Assembly (NCBI RefSeq): GCF_011601265.1
Contig: NZ_JAAOLX010000005.1
Location: 124,001-188,000 of the forward strand
DNA length: 64,000 bases
Origin: Iodobacter violaceini
GTDB taxonomy: Bacteria; Pseudomonadota; Gammaproteobacteria; Burkholderiales; Chitinibacteraceae
Direction: 5' to 3'
In this document: positions 54,956 through 64,000 of the stretch, in pieces
How the letters are laid out: each line of letters opens with the position of its first letter
How positions within the stretch are numbered: the stretch's first letter is position 1
The notes under the pieces: model-generated
What the model was told of the DNA's origin: nothing
What the model saw: only the letters and a program-made list of their open reading frames with translations
The model's database searches: none
Position numbers and translations under genes: made by a program

Positions 54956-55831
54956 ATGCTTCATCTGGATGCCCTGCTTACCTTTGTGACTATTGTCGAT
55001 ACCGGCTCGTTTTCTGCCGCTGCCGGGCGCCTGGGGCAAACGCCATCGGGCGTCAGCCGCTGCTTATCCAGGCTGGAAAAACAACTGGGCATCAGCCTGA
55101 TTAAGCGCACTACCCGCCGCCTGGATCTCACCGAAGAAGGCCGCTGGCTATTGGATAAGGCACGGCAAATATTAGCCACACTGGCCGAAACCGAAGCCAC
55201 GCTCAGCGCCAGCCATGCCCAGCCTGCTGGCCTGCTGCGCGTGAATGCAGCTACACCAGTACTCAATCATCTGATCGCCCCGCTGGCGGCTGGCTTTATG
55301 GCCGCCTACCCCAAGATTCAGCTGGAGCTGATCGGGGCAGAGGCGGTGATTGATTTAATTGAAGAGCGCGCCGATGTGGCGATTCGCATAGGCGAGTTGT
55401 CAGATTCCACCCTGAATGCCCGCCGCTTGGGGGAAAGCCAGCTGCGCCTTGTGGCCTCCCCCGGCTATTTGCAGCAGCACGGCTCGCCGCTCAACGAAGA
55501 CGCACTCACAGCCCACAGCCTGCTTGGCTTCAGCAGCCCTGCCTCGCTTAATATCTGGCCATTAAATGGTGGCAAGGGGCTGGCAATCAGCCCCGCCATC
55601 AGCGCATCCAGTGGTGAAACACTGCGCCATCTGGCGCTTAATGGAGCGGGCATTGCTTGCCTGGCTGATTTTCTGATTGGCAAAGATTTACAAACGGGCC
55701 AGCTGCAAACCGTGCTGAGCGATGCATCTTTGCCGTGGAAGCAAACAATCTGGGCAGTGTTTTATAAGCAAGGCACGCTGGCCCCCAGAATTGCCTGCTT
55801 TGTGGATTATCTGGCAAGGGCCTTGACGTAA
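54956..55831 (+). CDS. LysR-family transcriptional regulator
   Basis: This 291-residue protein has an N-terminal winged helix (LLTFVTIVDTGSFSAAAGRLGQTPSGVSRCLSRLEKQL) and a LysR co-inducer domain (about 88-290, GLLRVNAATPVLNHLIAPL). The divergent position to the MFS gene is the classic layout for a LysR regulator and its target. Confidence 0.92.
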   Translation: MLHLDALLTFVTIVDTGSFSAAAGRLGQTPSGVSRCLSRLEKQLGISLIKRTTRRLDLTEEGRWLLDKARQILATLAETEATLSASHAQPAGLLRVNAATPVLNHLIAPLAAGFMAAYPKIQLELIGAEAVIDLIEERADVAIRIGELSDSTLNARRLGESQLRLVASPGYLQQHGSPLNEDALTAHSLLGFSSPASLNIWPLNGGKGLAISPAISASSGETLRHLALNGAGIACLADFLIGKDLQTGQLQTVLSDASLPWKQTIWAVFYKQGTLAPRIACFVDYLARALT

Positions 55832-55842
55832 ATCGCGGCCCC

Positions 55843-55872
55843 AAAAAAGCCCGCACAGACTGCGGGCTTTTT
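55843..55872. terminator. Bidirectional terminator between lysR and the metalloprotease gene
   Basis: AAAAAGCCCGCA / TGCGGGCTTTTT with a 5-base loop is a perfect stem with T-runs on both strands, between two convergent genes. Confidence 0.88.
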
Positions 55873-55885
55873 CTGCATACGCCAT

Positions 55886-58606
55886 TTATTGCGGATAGGC
55901 TGGCGTTGCTGAAGCTAAATCCAGCCATTTTCCGCTGGAAACCTGGTTAAATTTCTTTTGTGCCAGCGCATAAAACTGCTCCGGGGCAAGCGGCAGCTTC
56001 AGATCGGCCACCGAATCCAGCGCGGTCTGGCTTAAAGGCAAGCCATACATGGCAAAAATTTTACGCACATCCTGCCCGATAATTTTAGAGCTCAGCACAT
56101 AGAGCAACTCATGATTGCTGATGGTGTTATTGGTGTAACGGCTCATGCCATATTTATTACCCGCTTCCCAATTCTTACTCACTAAACGATCGGCCTTTGT
56201 CAGCAGGGTGAAGTAATCCATGCTGGCCTGCATACCCGGCACCGCTTCTTTGGCGCGGTATTTGCTGTACAGAAAGGCCAGCTGAAAATGCACCGCCCGC
56301 ATCGGGTCTTGTGAATCTCCACCCCAGAGGCGGTTTTCCATATCGGCACGTTGTGCTTCACCGCTCTTGCCGCTTTGACGGTTTTGTACAATGTACTGAT
56401 AAAGAGCAGGGTGATCGGTGATATGGCCGTTATCAATCCCTGTAAGGGCGTACTGGCGCATCATATGGGCGCTGGCCAGGATATTGTTATCACACTCAAC
56501 CAGGCAGCCTTTGCCGTTAAGCTCGATATGCATCACACGCTGCACGGTGTTGTGGCCCAGCTCATGAGCATGCCCCCAGCCTGTACCGCTGATACCCGCA
56601 AAACCATCCGAAGGGTTGCCCGAGCACAGATAGCCGCAAGCCGCTATCCAGCCCACAAAATGCTGCACACCCGGCGCACGGTGAATTGGCCCGTCACACG
56701 TCCAGCCCAGTTGCGTACACAGTGTGGCCACATTGGCCGACATAGGCATATTGCTGTAGCCATTGGCAATATGGTTGGAATCAAACAACAGGCCTTTGAT
56801 CTGATCAACGATATAGACTTTAGGGTCTAAATTGCCCATCGCCTCATTGGCGTAATGAATGGTCTGCTGGATTTCCCCACCCACAAACTTAGCAGTTTGC
56901 CAGCCAAAATCTTTGCGCTTTAAAGCGGCAACCGCCTCGTTAATGTCCTCATCGCTTTGCGCTTTAGTAAAATCAAAGTGTGAATATCTGGCAGCGCCAC
57001 GGATTTTCAGCGTCACACTCTGGCCTGCAGCAGCACCCGCATAATTTAAATATAGCGGGCCGCCAAACGGGCTGACCAGCACCGTTTCACCGCCCGCTTT
57101 CAATGGCAGCGTAAACGACTGCGGATGGCGCGGGCGCTTATAGCCCTCGCTCAGCTCATCGGTCAGCGGATTGCCCCAGGTGCGCAGATAATTACTTTGC
57201 ACACCCAGCTTGCCGTTGCTTGCCAGCACTTCGATATAAACCGGCTTACCCGGCACCGCCGCCCGGCCAACAGCCGTTACGCCATCAGCCTGAGCAATCG
57301 TCACTTCAATGGTTTCAGCACTGCTGCTTACTGGTAATTGCTGCGCAGCCTGCGGCATAAAATCGCCCTGCCCGGCCCGTGCAACCGTGGTATTCGCCCG
57401 GTTAAAAGCCAGCCACGAATCAGAAGCATAAGTACGCAAAAATTCAGCAGGCTGAGTGCTGCGATTAATTTTGCCGTATTCAATATCCGGGCGGTACAGA
57501 TCGGCCCACAAAACCAGCAGCTGATGAAGATCTGCAGTGGCCTCGGCAAACACATCACCACCTGTGCTCTGCAGGCTCTCCAGCTCTTTTTGTATTGCCG
57601 TAATTGCATCGGCAGACGATGTGTCTTTACTTAAATCCAGGCTTAAGCTGCTGCTCATCTGCGAAATGGCTTGTATCAGCAGCGCCAGCCTGTCACCCTG
57701 CTTAAGAGCATCGCTCACTGTGCGCTGGCTGCCTGCCGACATCCCCGCCGTGCTTGCAAAATAATTACCACCATAGCCACCCAACTCCATGCCCATGGCA
57801 TGCAATACCTTGCGCCCGCCTGCCGAATCCTCCCAGTTGGGATGCATATAGATCACGGCTTTGCCGCTTTCTAAATATTTACGGACCTGGCGGCTTAGCT
57901 CCACATCGTCTTTTACCCCTGCGCCAAAGAACAACACATCGGCATCCTGCCAGCAGCTATTAGTGCTGGCGGCCAGATCGCAGGCCTGGGCTTGCGGCGT
58001 TTTGCCCATGCGGGTCAGCAGTTTAGTCACACTTTTGGCATCGTAGCCCGCCGTGGCAAATTTAACAGTGGCGGGCAGTGGCCCGGCCGCCTTGCCTGTT
58101 ACCACCCAGTTAAAGGCACGGCTGAACAAAGCAAAGTGCTGATTCTCTTTAGACTGATCAGCCATCCAAGCCAGCACATCCGCGCCATAAGCCAGGCCGC
58201 GCCCCTTGCCATACTGGCTGATTGCCGCCATACCCCGGCCTTCATCCGACACCATTAAGGGCGTGGCAATAGTCGACAGGGCGGGAGTAATTAAATTGCT
58301 GTTTTTGCTTAAATTAAGCGTCAGATCAAGGCTGGCACCACTATAGATATCGCTTAGCGCGGCATTGTTCTGCTGCTGATAACGCTGAGCCAGCAGCAAA
58401 GCCTGCTGCAATAGCAAGGCACGATGTGAAACGTTCAGTCCTGCCGTGCTGCCATTTTTAACCGCCGTCGCAATTAGGCTTGCATCACTGCTGCTGATGG
58501 GCACATTTACCGGAGGTGAAACGGATGGTGAATCAGAGCTGCCACTGCCACCACAAGCGGTAAGTACACCCAGCATTAGCATGCTCAGAAGAGATTTGTA
58601 TTTCAT
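55886..58606 (-). CDS. ImpA-like secreted zinc metalloprotease lipoprotein
   Basis: From ATG 58606 the protein has 906 residues with a lipoprotein signal (MLMLGVLTACGGSGS, lipid Cys near 19) and a Ser/Pro-rich linker. The C-terminal half carries the zinc motif HELGH within GWGHAHELGHNTVQR (about residue 690), as in the P. aeruginosa ImpA family (peptidase M88), which cleaves mucin-type glycoproteins. The N-terminal 400 residues have helical and Rossmann-like parts typical of the family (AVIYMHPNWEDSAGG). ImpA itself is 923 residues, so the length agrees. Substrate here unproven. A start at 58657 would place residues ahead of the lipobox. Confidence 0.85.
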   Translation of the reverse strand: MKYKSLLSMLMLGVLTACGGSGSSDSPSVSPPVNVPISSSDASLIATAVKNGSTAGLNVSHRALLLQQALLLAQRYQQQNNAALSDIYSGASLDLTLNLSKNSNLITPALSTIATPLMVSDEGRGMAAISQYGKGRGLAYGADVLAWMADQSKENQHFALFSRAFNWVVTGKAAGPLPATVKFATAGYDAKSVTKLLTRMGKTPQAQACDLAASTNSCWQDADVLFFGAGVKDDVELSRQVRKYLESGKAVIYMHPNWEDSAGGRKVLHAMGMELGGYGGNYFASTAGMSAGSQRTVSDALKQGDRLALLIQAISQMSSSLSLDLSKDTSSADAITAIQKELESLQSTGGDVFAEATADLHQLLVLWADLYRPDIEYGKINRSTQPAEFLRTYASDSWLAFNRANTTVARAGQGDFMPQAAQQLPVSSSAETIEVTIAQADGVTAVGRAAVPGKPVYIEVLASNGKLGVQSNYLRTWGNPLTDELSEGYKRPRHPQSFTLPLKAGGETVLVSPFGGPLYLNYAGAAAGQSVTLKIRGAARYSHFDFTKAQSDEDINEAVAALKRKDFGWQTAKFVGGEIQQTIHYANEAMGNLDPKVYIVDQIKGLLFDSNHIANGYSNMPMSANVATLCTQLGWTCDGPIHRAPGVQHFVGWIAACGYLCSGNPSDGFAGISGTGWGHAHELGHNTVQRVMHIELNGKGCLVECDNNILASAHMMRQYALTGIDNGHITDHPALYQYIVQNRQSGKSGEAQRADMENRLWGGDSQDPMRAVHFQLAFLYSKYRAKEAVPGMQASMDYFTLLTKADRLVSKNWEAGNKYGMSRYTNNTISNHELLYVLSSKIIGQDVRKIFAMYGLPLSQTALDSVADLKLPLAPEQFYALAQKKFNQVSSGKWLDLASATPAYPQ

Positions 58607-59050
58607 CAGGGAAAATGCCTCGTTGAAACCGCGCGATTTGCTCTGTTTGAAGAGCATTAGATTTTCATGATATTACCAGGTGCCCCAAAAACATGACATT
58701 GGTGTTTCTAATCAGCAGGGCAAATCATCCACTGACACGGCTCCTCGCTGCCGCCCGTCAGTAAAACCCTCATTACAGCGATTACTGAACAACAGTGATA
58801 AAGATCCTGCATTTGCAAAGATAAAAACTATCAATCACATTCAAACAATCAATTTGTTTTAACTATCACAAATCAGCATAATCGTTTTCAACAAAAGCGA
58901 GGCCACCATGAAGCAAGAAATGTCTTTGGGGGAACTCTTTTGCGAGCTGCTTGCCAGTCTTGTCTGGATGCAGTAATCCCAAACCAAGCGCTGAGCAGGT
59001 TGTCCACGGCCCTGTCCATGCCTGCATGCGTTAAGCAAAGGAAGCAAATC
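58607..59050. other. Intergenic region between the divergent protease and catalase genes
   Basis: No gene is seen. An AT-rich stretch at 58800-58900 probably carries promoters, including the one for catalase. A short GATA-N5-TATC palindrome at 58820-58832 was noted but does not fit the full spacing of an OxyR site. Confidence 0.5.
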
Positions 59051-60511
59051 ATGTCATCTAAAAAACTCACCACCCAGGCAGGCGCACCCGTCAGCGATAA
59101 CCAGCACGCCCTTACAGCAGGCCCGCGCGGCCCGATGCTGATGCAAGATGTTTGGTATATGGAAAAGATGGCGCACTTTAATCGTGAAGTGATTCCAGAG
59201 CGCAGAATGCACGCCAAAGGCTCAGGCGCTTACGGCACCTTTACGGTAACGCACGATATCAGCGCATACAGCAAGGCGAAGATTTTTTCTGAAATTGGCA
59301 AAGAAACCCCGATATTCATGCGCTTTTCTACCGTTGCCGGTGAGCGCGGTGCGGCAGATGCCGAGCGCGATATCCGTGGTTTCTCGATGAAGTTTTATAC
59401 CGAAGAAGGCAACTGGGATTTGGTCGGCAATAACACGCCAGTGTTCTTTTTACGCGACCCGCTCAAGTTCCCTGATCTGAACCATGTGGTGAAACGCGAC
59501 CCGCGCACCAATATGTTTAACCCCAATTCGCAATGGGATTTTTTCTCCAGCCTGCCCGAAGCGCTGCACCAAATCACCATCGTAATGAGCGATCGCGGCC
59601 TGCCTAAAAACTACCGCCAGATGCACGGCTTTGGCAGCCACACCTTTAGCCTGATTTCTGCCGACAACACGCGCACCTGGGTGAAATTCCACTTTAAAAG
59701 CATGCAAGGCATAGCAAACTACAGCAATGAAGAAGCCGCAGCGGTGGTGGCCAATGACAGAGAAAGCTCGCAGCGCGATTTATATAACAGCATCGAAAAC
59801 GGCGATTTCCCGCGCTGGAAAATGTGTGTGCAGCTGATGAGCGAGGCTGAAGCGGATAACTACGCAATCAACCCCTTCGATCTGACCAAAGTCTGGCCAC
59901 ACGGTGATTTCCCACTGCATGAAGTAGGGATTCTGGAGCTGAACCGCAACGCAGAAAACTATCACGCCGAAGTAGAACAATCCGCGCATAACCCGGCCAA
60001 TGTGGTGCCTGGAATCGGCTTCTCGCCCGATAAAATGTTGCAAGGCCGCTTATTTGCTTATGGTGACGCGCAGCGGTACCGCCTTGGCGTGAACCACGGC
60101 CATCTGCCGGTGAACGCGCCTAAATGCCCGTACCACAACTATCACCGTGACGGGCAAATGCAGACCGGCAACTACGGCGGCAGTGCCTACCCAAGCTACG
60201 AGCCAAACAGCTTTGGCGGCCCGGTGGAAGACCCAAGCGCAGCAGAACCGCCTTTGGCCATTCACGGCAGCGCCGATCGCTACAACCCGCTGCAAGATCA
60301 GCCCGATGATTACATCCAGGCCGGTGATTTGTTCCGCTTAATCGGCAAAGAAGCCCAGGAGCGCCTGCTGGACAATATGGCCGGTGCGCTCAGCCAGGTT
60401 ACGGTAAAAGAAATCCAAATCCGCCAGCTGCGCCACTGCTACAAAGCCGATCCGGCTTATGGCCTGGGCTTAGCGAGTCGTTTGGGGATAGCTGAGGCTG
60501 AGATTAAGTAA
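59051..60511 (+). CDS. katA: Heme catalase (monofunctional, KatA-like)
   Basis: From ATG 59051 (AGGAAG upstream) the protein has 486 residues, as in small-subunit clade 3 catalases. Active-site His is in [14 protein letters not shown] (near 55), Asn in VGNNTPVFF, and the proximal heme Tyr in [14 protein letters not shown] near 338. It turns hydrogen peroxide into water and oxygen. No signal peptide. A longer frame upstream to 58940 has no ribosome site support. Confidence 0.95.
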   Translation: MSSKKLTTQAGAPVSDNQHALTAGPRGPMLMQDVWYMEKMAHFNREVIPERRMHAKGSGAYGTFTVTHDISAYSKAKIFSEIGKETPIFMRFSTVAGERGAADAERDIRGFSMKFYTEEGNWDLVGNNTPVFFLRDPLKFPDLNHVVKRDPRTNMFNPNSQWDFFSSLPEALHQITIVMSDRGLPKNYRQMHGFGSHTFSLISADNTRTWVKFHFKSMQGIANYSNEEAAAVVANDRESSQRDLYNSIENGDFPRWKMCVQLMSEAEADNYAINPFDLTKVWPHGDFPLHEVGILELNRNAENYHAEVEQSAHNPANVVPGIGFSPDKMLQGRLFAYGDAQRYRLGVNHGHLPVNAPKCPYHNYHRDGQMQTGNYGGSAYPSYEPNSFGGPVEDPSAAEPPLAIHGSADRYNPLQDQPDDYIQAGDLFRLIGKEAQERLLDNMAGALSQVTVKEIQIRQLRHCYKADPAYGLGLASRLGIAEAEIK

Positions 60512-60537
60512 ACAGATTAGCTAAGCTGTAAATCAAT

Positions 60538-60568
60538 AAAAGGTCACCCGCAGGGGTGGCCTTTTTTT
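60538..60568 (+). terminator. Terminator after katA
   Basis: AAAAGGTCACCC and GGGTGGCCTTTT pair (one G-T) over a 4-base loop and are followed by a run of seven T. Confidence 0.85.
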
Positions 60569-60742
60569 ATGCTGACCAGGGATGGAGTTTGGGTATGTTT
60601 TTCAGGCAGTGAAACGGCGATACATTTTAAAAGACCAAACGAATAAAACCTTAGCCCAAGCCAGCATACTTATTTTAAAATCGCTAAAAACAGTGAATTA
60701 AAGCGATATCTCTTTCAAATTATTTTCCACCACAAGGCCACT

Positions 60743-61285
60743 ATGAAAAACGCATTGCTGATTATTGATGTGCAGGAAGCGCTCTGCAGCGGTGAATATG
60801 CCGCCTTTGAAGCAGCACAAGTCATTAGCCGGATTAATTCAGTGGCCCAATTAGCTCGCCAGAATAAAGTACCGGTTATTTATATCCAGCATGAAGCCAA
60901 TGATGGCCTGCTTGAATACGGCACAGATGGCTGGCAGCTGGCTGCGGGTTTGCAAACCCGGCCGGACGATTTATTTATCAGAAAAACGGCATCGGATTCA
61001 TTCCACAATACCAATCTGCATAGTCTGCTTAAAGAGCTGGGTACAGAGCAGCTTATTATTTGTGGCTTACAAAGTGAATTTTGCATAGACACCACCGTCC
61101 GCTGCGCCCTGGCCCTTGGCTACCCGGTAACGCTGATTGCTGACGGCCATTCCACCATGGACAATGATGTGTTATCTGCCGCACAAATTTCTGCCCATCA
61201 CAACGTCACACTTTCAAACCTCTCCAGCTTCGGGCCACGGGCTAAAGCGATTTTGGCTGAGCAGATAAAATTTAATTCAATGTAG
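60743..61285 (+). CDS. Isochorismatase-family cysteine hydrolase
   Basis: This 180-residue protein has the catalytic triad of the family: Asp in LLIIDVQEAL (near 9), Lys in FIRKTASDSF and Cys in ICGLQSEFCIDTTVRCA (near 117). Members hydrolyse amides such as nicotinamide or carbamoyl compounds, or isochorismate. The substrate is not clear. It stands alone; a dispersed repeat follows. Confidence 0.87.
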   Translation: MKNALLIIDVQEALCSGEYAAFEAAQVISRINSVAQLARQNKVPVIYIQHEANDGLLEYGTDGWQLAAGLQTRPDDLFIRKTASDSFHNTNLHSLLKELGTEQLIICGLQSEFCIDTTVRCALALGYPVTLIADGHSTMDNDVLSAAQISAHHNVTLSNLSSFGPRAKAILAEQIKFNSM

Positions 61286-61380
61286 TGAAATAAGAACTGT
61301 GGGGAGTGCTAAAAAGATCGCCCCACGGTGCACTACGCTTCATAGTGCGCTCTACTTGCTAAAGCCCTGCATTTGATTTT

Positions 61381-61686
61381 TTTAATGGCAAACAAATGGC
61401 AAAGCACCATACCCACGCTCTTTGCATAGGGCTTTAAATCCCCTTAAAGCACGCCGAAGCGAGGAACAAACGGGCGGGGTTTCTTTGATGCCTGTTTGAG
61501 CGAAGCGAGTTCCGCAGCCGCCGCTCGATTGTCCGCAGATGAGGGGCCTTCGTGCTGGCCGGGGCGGCCTTCTTTGGCTTCGTTTCTTGGCCGCGCAAGA
61601 AAGGAAGGTCCAGCGGGACGCCCGCACCTAAATCAACGTGCCGAAGGCACTAAAAAGCTTTTATTTATTTTGCTTAGCACCTACTC
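61381..61686 (+). repeat. Dispersed repeat, copy B
   Basis: Matches copy A at 32970-33275 in reverse complement along its full length, with scattered differences and a few indels. Both copies lie between genes and contain small frames on each strand that look alike (for example the C-terminal GTKKLLFILLSTYS here and GTKKIFLILLSAYG in A), which is expected from shared DNA and need not mean coding. The sequence between 61286 and 61846 has no other gene. Confidence 0.85.
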
Positions 61687-61846
61687 AGTGGTACTCTCCG
61701 TTGCTCACCTGCTACCAAGCGAAGCGTGGCGAATTCCATCAGCCCTGCATTAGATCCCACGTAAATCTTCCCCCCAAAGCACGCCAAGTTTTAGCTTCGC
61801 CCTGCACACGGGTACAATCCTCCCTTTGCTGCACATAAGATTCGCC

Positions 61847-63631
61847 ATGTCCCCCCATTCAGTCCTTGAACACGTCTTTGGTTACCGCAGTTTTCGCGGT
61901 GAGCAGGAAACCATTGTCAGCCATGTGGCGGGGGGTGGGGATGCGCTGGTTTTGATGCCTACTGGCGGGGGGAAATCGCTTTGTTATCAGATCCCCGCTC
62001 TGCTGCGGGATGGCTGCGGCGTGGTGGTTTCACCGCTGATTGCGCTGATGCAGGATCAGGTGGATGCATTAAAAGAGCTGGGGGTTGCGGCGGCTTATTT
62101 GAATTCGAGCCTGAACCAGGATGAGGCGCGCGATGTAGAGAACGCGTTTATCAGCGGCCAGCTCAAGATGCTGTATGTGGCTCCAGAGCGGCTGGTTACG
62201 CCGCGCTTTATGGCGCTGCTAAAACGCGCGCATATTGGCCTGTTTGCCATTGATGAGGCGCATTGTGTTTCGCAGTGGGGGCATGATTTCAGGCCGGAAT
62301 ATCTGGCGCTCTCTCTTCTTGCTGATGAATTCCCCGGTATTCCGCGCATTGCCCTCACAGCCACGGCGGATCATGCCACGCGCACCGAGATGATAGAGCG
62401 GCTGCGGCTTGAGGGCGCACAAAAATTTGTCTCCAGCTTTGACCGGCCCAATTTGCGCTATGCCATGGTGGAGAAAAAAAACGCCCGCGATCAGCTGCTC
62501 ACCTTTATCCGCCGCGAACACGAGGGCGATTCGGGCATTGTGTATTGCTTAAGCCGTAAAAAAGTTGAAGACACCGCAGCCTGGCTGCGAAGCAAGGAAA
62601 TCAATGCCCTGCCCTATCACGCCGGGCTGGATGTGAGCTTACGCTCCAGGAATCAGCAAATATTCATTCGTAACGAAGGCGTGGTGATGGTGGCAACCAT
62701 TGCCTTTGGCATGGGCATTGATAAACCCGATGTGCGCTTTGTGGCCCACCTGGATTTACCCAAAAGCATAGAAAACTATTATCAGGAAACCGGCCGTGCC
62801 GGGCGTGATGGCTTGCCTGCCAACACCTGGCTGGCGTATGGCCTGCAAGATTTAATTTTGCTCAATAGCATGATTGATAACTCAGGCTCGCCGGACATGC
62901 AAAAGCTGGTGGAGCGGCGCAAGCTCGACGCCATGCTGGGCCTGGTGGAGGCCACGGCCTGCCGCCGTCAGACACTTTTGGGTTATTTTGGCGAAGAAAG
63001 CCAGCCCTGCGGCAATTGCGATAATTGCATCAACCCGCCCAAATTGGTGGAAATGACCGAAGCCGCCCGAAAAGCGCTGTCGTGTATCTTCAGAACCGGC
63101 AATCGCTTTGGCGTTGGGCATTTAGTGGATATTTTGCAGGGCAAGGCCACGCCCAAAGTAAAAGAGCATTTTCATGACCGCATCACCACCTTTGGTATTG
63201 GCAAAGATGTGGACGAATCCGGCTGGCGTGCGGTGTTTCGGCAGCTGTTGGCCCGTGGTGCAGTCCGCCTGAATGAATCCGGCCATGGAGGCCTGGAGCT
63301 GACCGATGCTGCGCGGCCCTTACTCAAGGGCGAAACATCGTTGTTTTTGCGTGAGCGCACCGAGAAATTTAATTACAAAGGAGAAAAAGGCAGTGAGTTT
63401 GTCGCCAGCTCCGATCAGGCGCTGTGGCAGGCACTGCGCCGTTTACGCAAAGAGCTGGCCGATGAGCAGAATGTGCCCGCTTATGTGATTTTTGGCGATG
63501 TCACGCTCAAAGAAATGGTGCGACTGCGCCCCGGGGATCATTACGAAATGTCCCGCGTTTCGGGCATTGGTGACAGAAAGCTGGATAAATACGGCGATGC
63601 ATTTTTGAAAGTGATTGCAGAGAGCATCTAA
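61847..63631 (+). CDS. recQ: ATP-dependent DNA helicase RecQ
   Basis: From ATG 61847 the protein has 594 residues. Helicase motifs are PTGGGKSLCYQ (Walker A), AIDEAHCVSQWGHDFRPEY (DEAH), SFDRPNLRY, and ETGRAGRDG (motif VI). A zinc-binding segment follows (CRRQTLLGYFGEESQPCGNCDNC), then winged helix and a C-terminal HRDC domain (about 510-590). It unwinds DNA in recombination and replication-fork repair. The upstream seven-codon frame extension is not supported. Confidence 0.95.
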   Translation: MSPHSVLEHVFGYRSFRGEQETIVSHVAGGGDALVLMPTGGGKSLCYQIPALLRDGCGVVVSPLIALMQDQVDALKELGVAAAYLNSSLNQDEARDVENAFISGQLKMLYVAPERLVTPRFMALLKRAHIGLFAIDEAHCVSQWGHDFRPEYLALSLLADEFPGIPRIALTATADHATRTEMIERLRLEGAQKFVSSFDRPNLRYAMVEKKNARDQLLTFIRREHEGDSGIVYCLSRKKVEDTAAWLRSKEINALPYHAGLDVSLRSRNQQIFIRNEGVVMVATIAFGMGIDKPDVRFVAHLDLPKSIENYYQETGRAGRDGLPANTWLAYGLQDLILLNSMIDNSGSPDMQKLVERRKLDAMLGLVEATACRRQTLLGYFGEESQPCGNCDNCINPPKLVEMTEAARKALSCIFRTGNRFGVGHLVDILQGKATPKVKEHFHDRITTFGIGKDVDESGWRAVFRQLLARGAVRLNESGHGGLELTDAARPLLKGETSLFLRERTEKFNYKGEKGSEFVASSDQALWQALRRLRKELADEQNVPAYVIFGDVTLKEMVRLRPGDHYEMSRVSGIGDRKLDKYGDAFLKVIAESI

Positions 63632-63768
63632 ACTACTGTTATTAAAGATAAATATTGCCATTGTGAAGAGGCAAGACCAAAGGCATGATCTGCCCCGGCC
63701 TATTGATGCACATTGCTCAAACGCTGCTTGTATTATTTTAAAAACAGCCCAATTCACAAGGCAACATC

Positions 63769-64000
63769 ATGAAAACGCTCTGCATTATTGCACTTTTTTG
63801 CTCCAGCATTATGGCTTATGCGGATTCGATGCGTTGTGAGCAAAGCCTTGTCAGCACCGGCGATCCTTTATTTATTGCTGAAGAAAAATGCGGGCCACCC
63901 AGCGATAAAAGAGAATACAGCGTGCCTGCCACCTATATCAACCGGCATGGCAGAACCGTGATCGATCCGAACCGGCGCCCTGCCGAGCATCAGATCTGGA
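63769..64000 (+). CDS. DUF2845-like secreted protein (partial, cut by the window end)
   Basis: The frame is open from ATG 63769 (AAGG upstream) to the window edge, 77 codons. It has a signal peptide (about 1-18, ending MAYAD) and the DUF2845-like start MRCEQSLVSTGDPLFIAEEKCGPPS, with the paired Cys 23 and Cys 43. These proteins are small, periplasmic and of unknown function. The C-terminus is not in the window. Confidence 0.7.
   Translation, partial: MKTLCIIALFCSSIMAYADSMRCEQSLVSTGDPLFIAEEKCGPPSDKREYSVPATYINRHGRTVIDPNRRPAEHQIW

Noticed and set aside
58820-58868. OxyR-like site upstream of katA
   Set aside because: Only partial CTAT half sites, with spacing that does not match the known 10- or 22-base periodic pattern.
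61382-61753. Small frames in dispersed repeat copy B
   Set aside because: Same reasoning as for copy A; compositional frames in repeated non-coding DNA.
1-64000. CRISPR array, tRNA, rRNA, prophage or IS element
   Set aside because: No short spaced direct repeats, cloverleaf-like sequences, rRNA motifs, transposase or phage structural genes were recognised by reading; a tRNAscan or ISfinder search would be decisive.

Overview
The window looks like a chromosome segment of a Gram-negative betaproteobacterium of the Neisseriales/Chromobacteriaceae type, perhaps close to Iodobacter. This is inferred from gene content, such as ubiC-ubiA, the glg cluster, a TesA/YbbAP locus, an Aae-like efflux operon, ImpA-like metalloprotease, Dcm-Vsr and RecQ. 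No rRNA, tRNA, CRISPR array, insertion sequence or prophage was recognised.

Region 1 (1-8.75 kb, minus strand, visibly AT-rich in its 5' half) is the most unusual part. It is a ribosomal-peptide operon with two small precursors (8524-8718 and 8296-8478), a LanKC-type lanthionine synthetase (5483-8215), a TolC-like outer-membrane protein, an HlyD-like adaptor, a C39 peptidase/ABC exporter and a second NHLM-type ABC protein cut by the window edge. The precursors carry a class III leader motif (VLDLQ), a double-glycine cleavage site and a Ser-x2-Ser-x2-Cys core, the pattern that gives labionin or lanthionine rings in class III lanthipeptides. Together the genes would make, trim and export two closely related class III lanthipeptides across a two-membrane envelope. 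Hairpins sit between precursor and synthetase and between synthetase and exporter genes.

Region 2 (8.85-12.8 kb, minus) is a three-gene unit: a periplasmic sensor-like membrane protein, an MFS transporter fused behind a sensor/HAMP-like module, and an orphan ABC-type substrate-binding protein. A gene-free stretch of about 1.2 kb follows.

Region 3 (14-31 kb) is housekeeping and efflux: tesA/ybbA/ybbP, a MOSC/GST/MFS/FAD-protein operon, an M16 peptidase, a MarR-FUSC-DUF1656-HlyD-NodT efflux operon and RidA.

Region 4 (31.5-39.1 kb) holds a Cpx-like set (Spy/CpxP-like protein, response regulator, histidine kinase), with a dispersed repeat wedged between regulator and kinase. It also holds ubiC-ubiA, a GNAT acetyltransferase, a solute-binding protein, a secreted protein of unknown function and a NUDIX hydrolase.

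Region 5 (39.4-49.4 kb, minus) has the glycogen genes glgC, glgA, a HAD phosphatase and glgP, followed by dcm and an overlapping vsr, with a FAD-dependent dehydrogenase upstream. Region 6 (50-64 kb) has a surface 5'-nucleotidase, Sel1 and DUF3060-like proteins, an MFS/LysR divergent pair, an ImpA-like metalloprotease, catalase, an isochorismatase-family hydrolase, a second copy of the dispersed repeat in inverted orientation, recQ, and a partial DUF2845-like gene at the edge.
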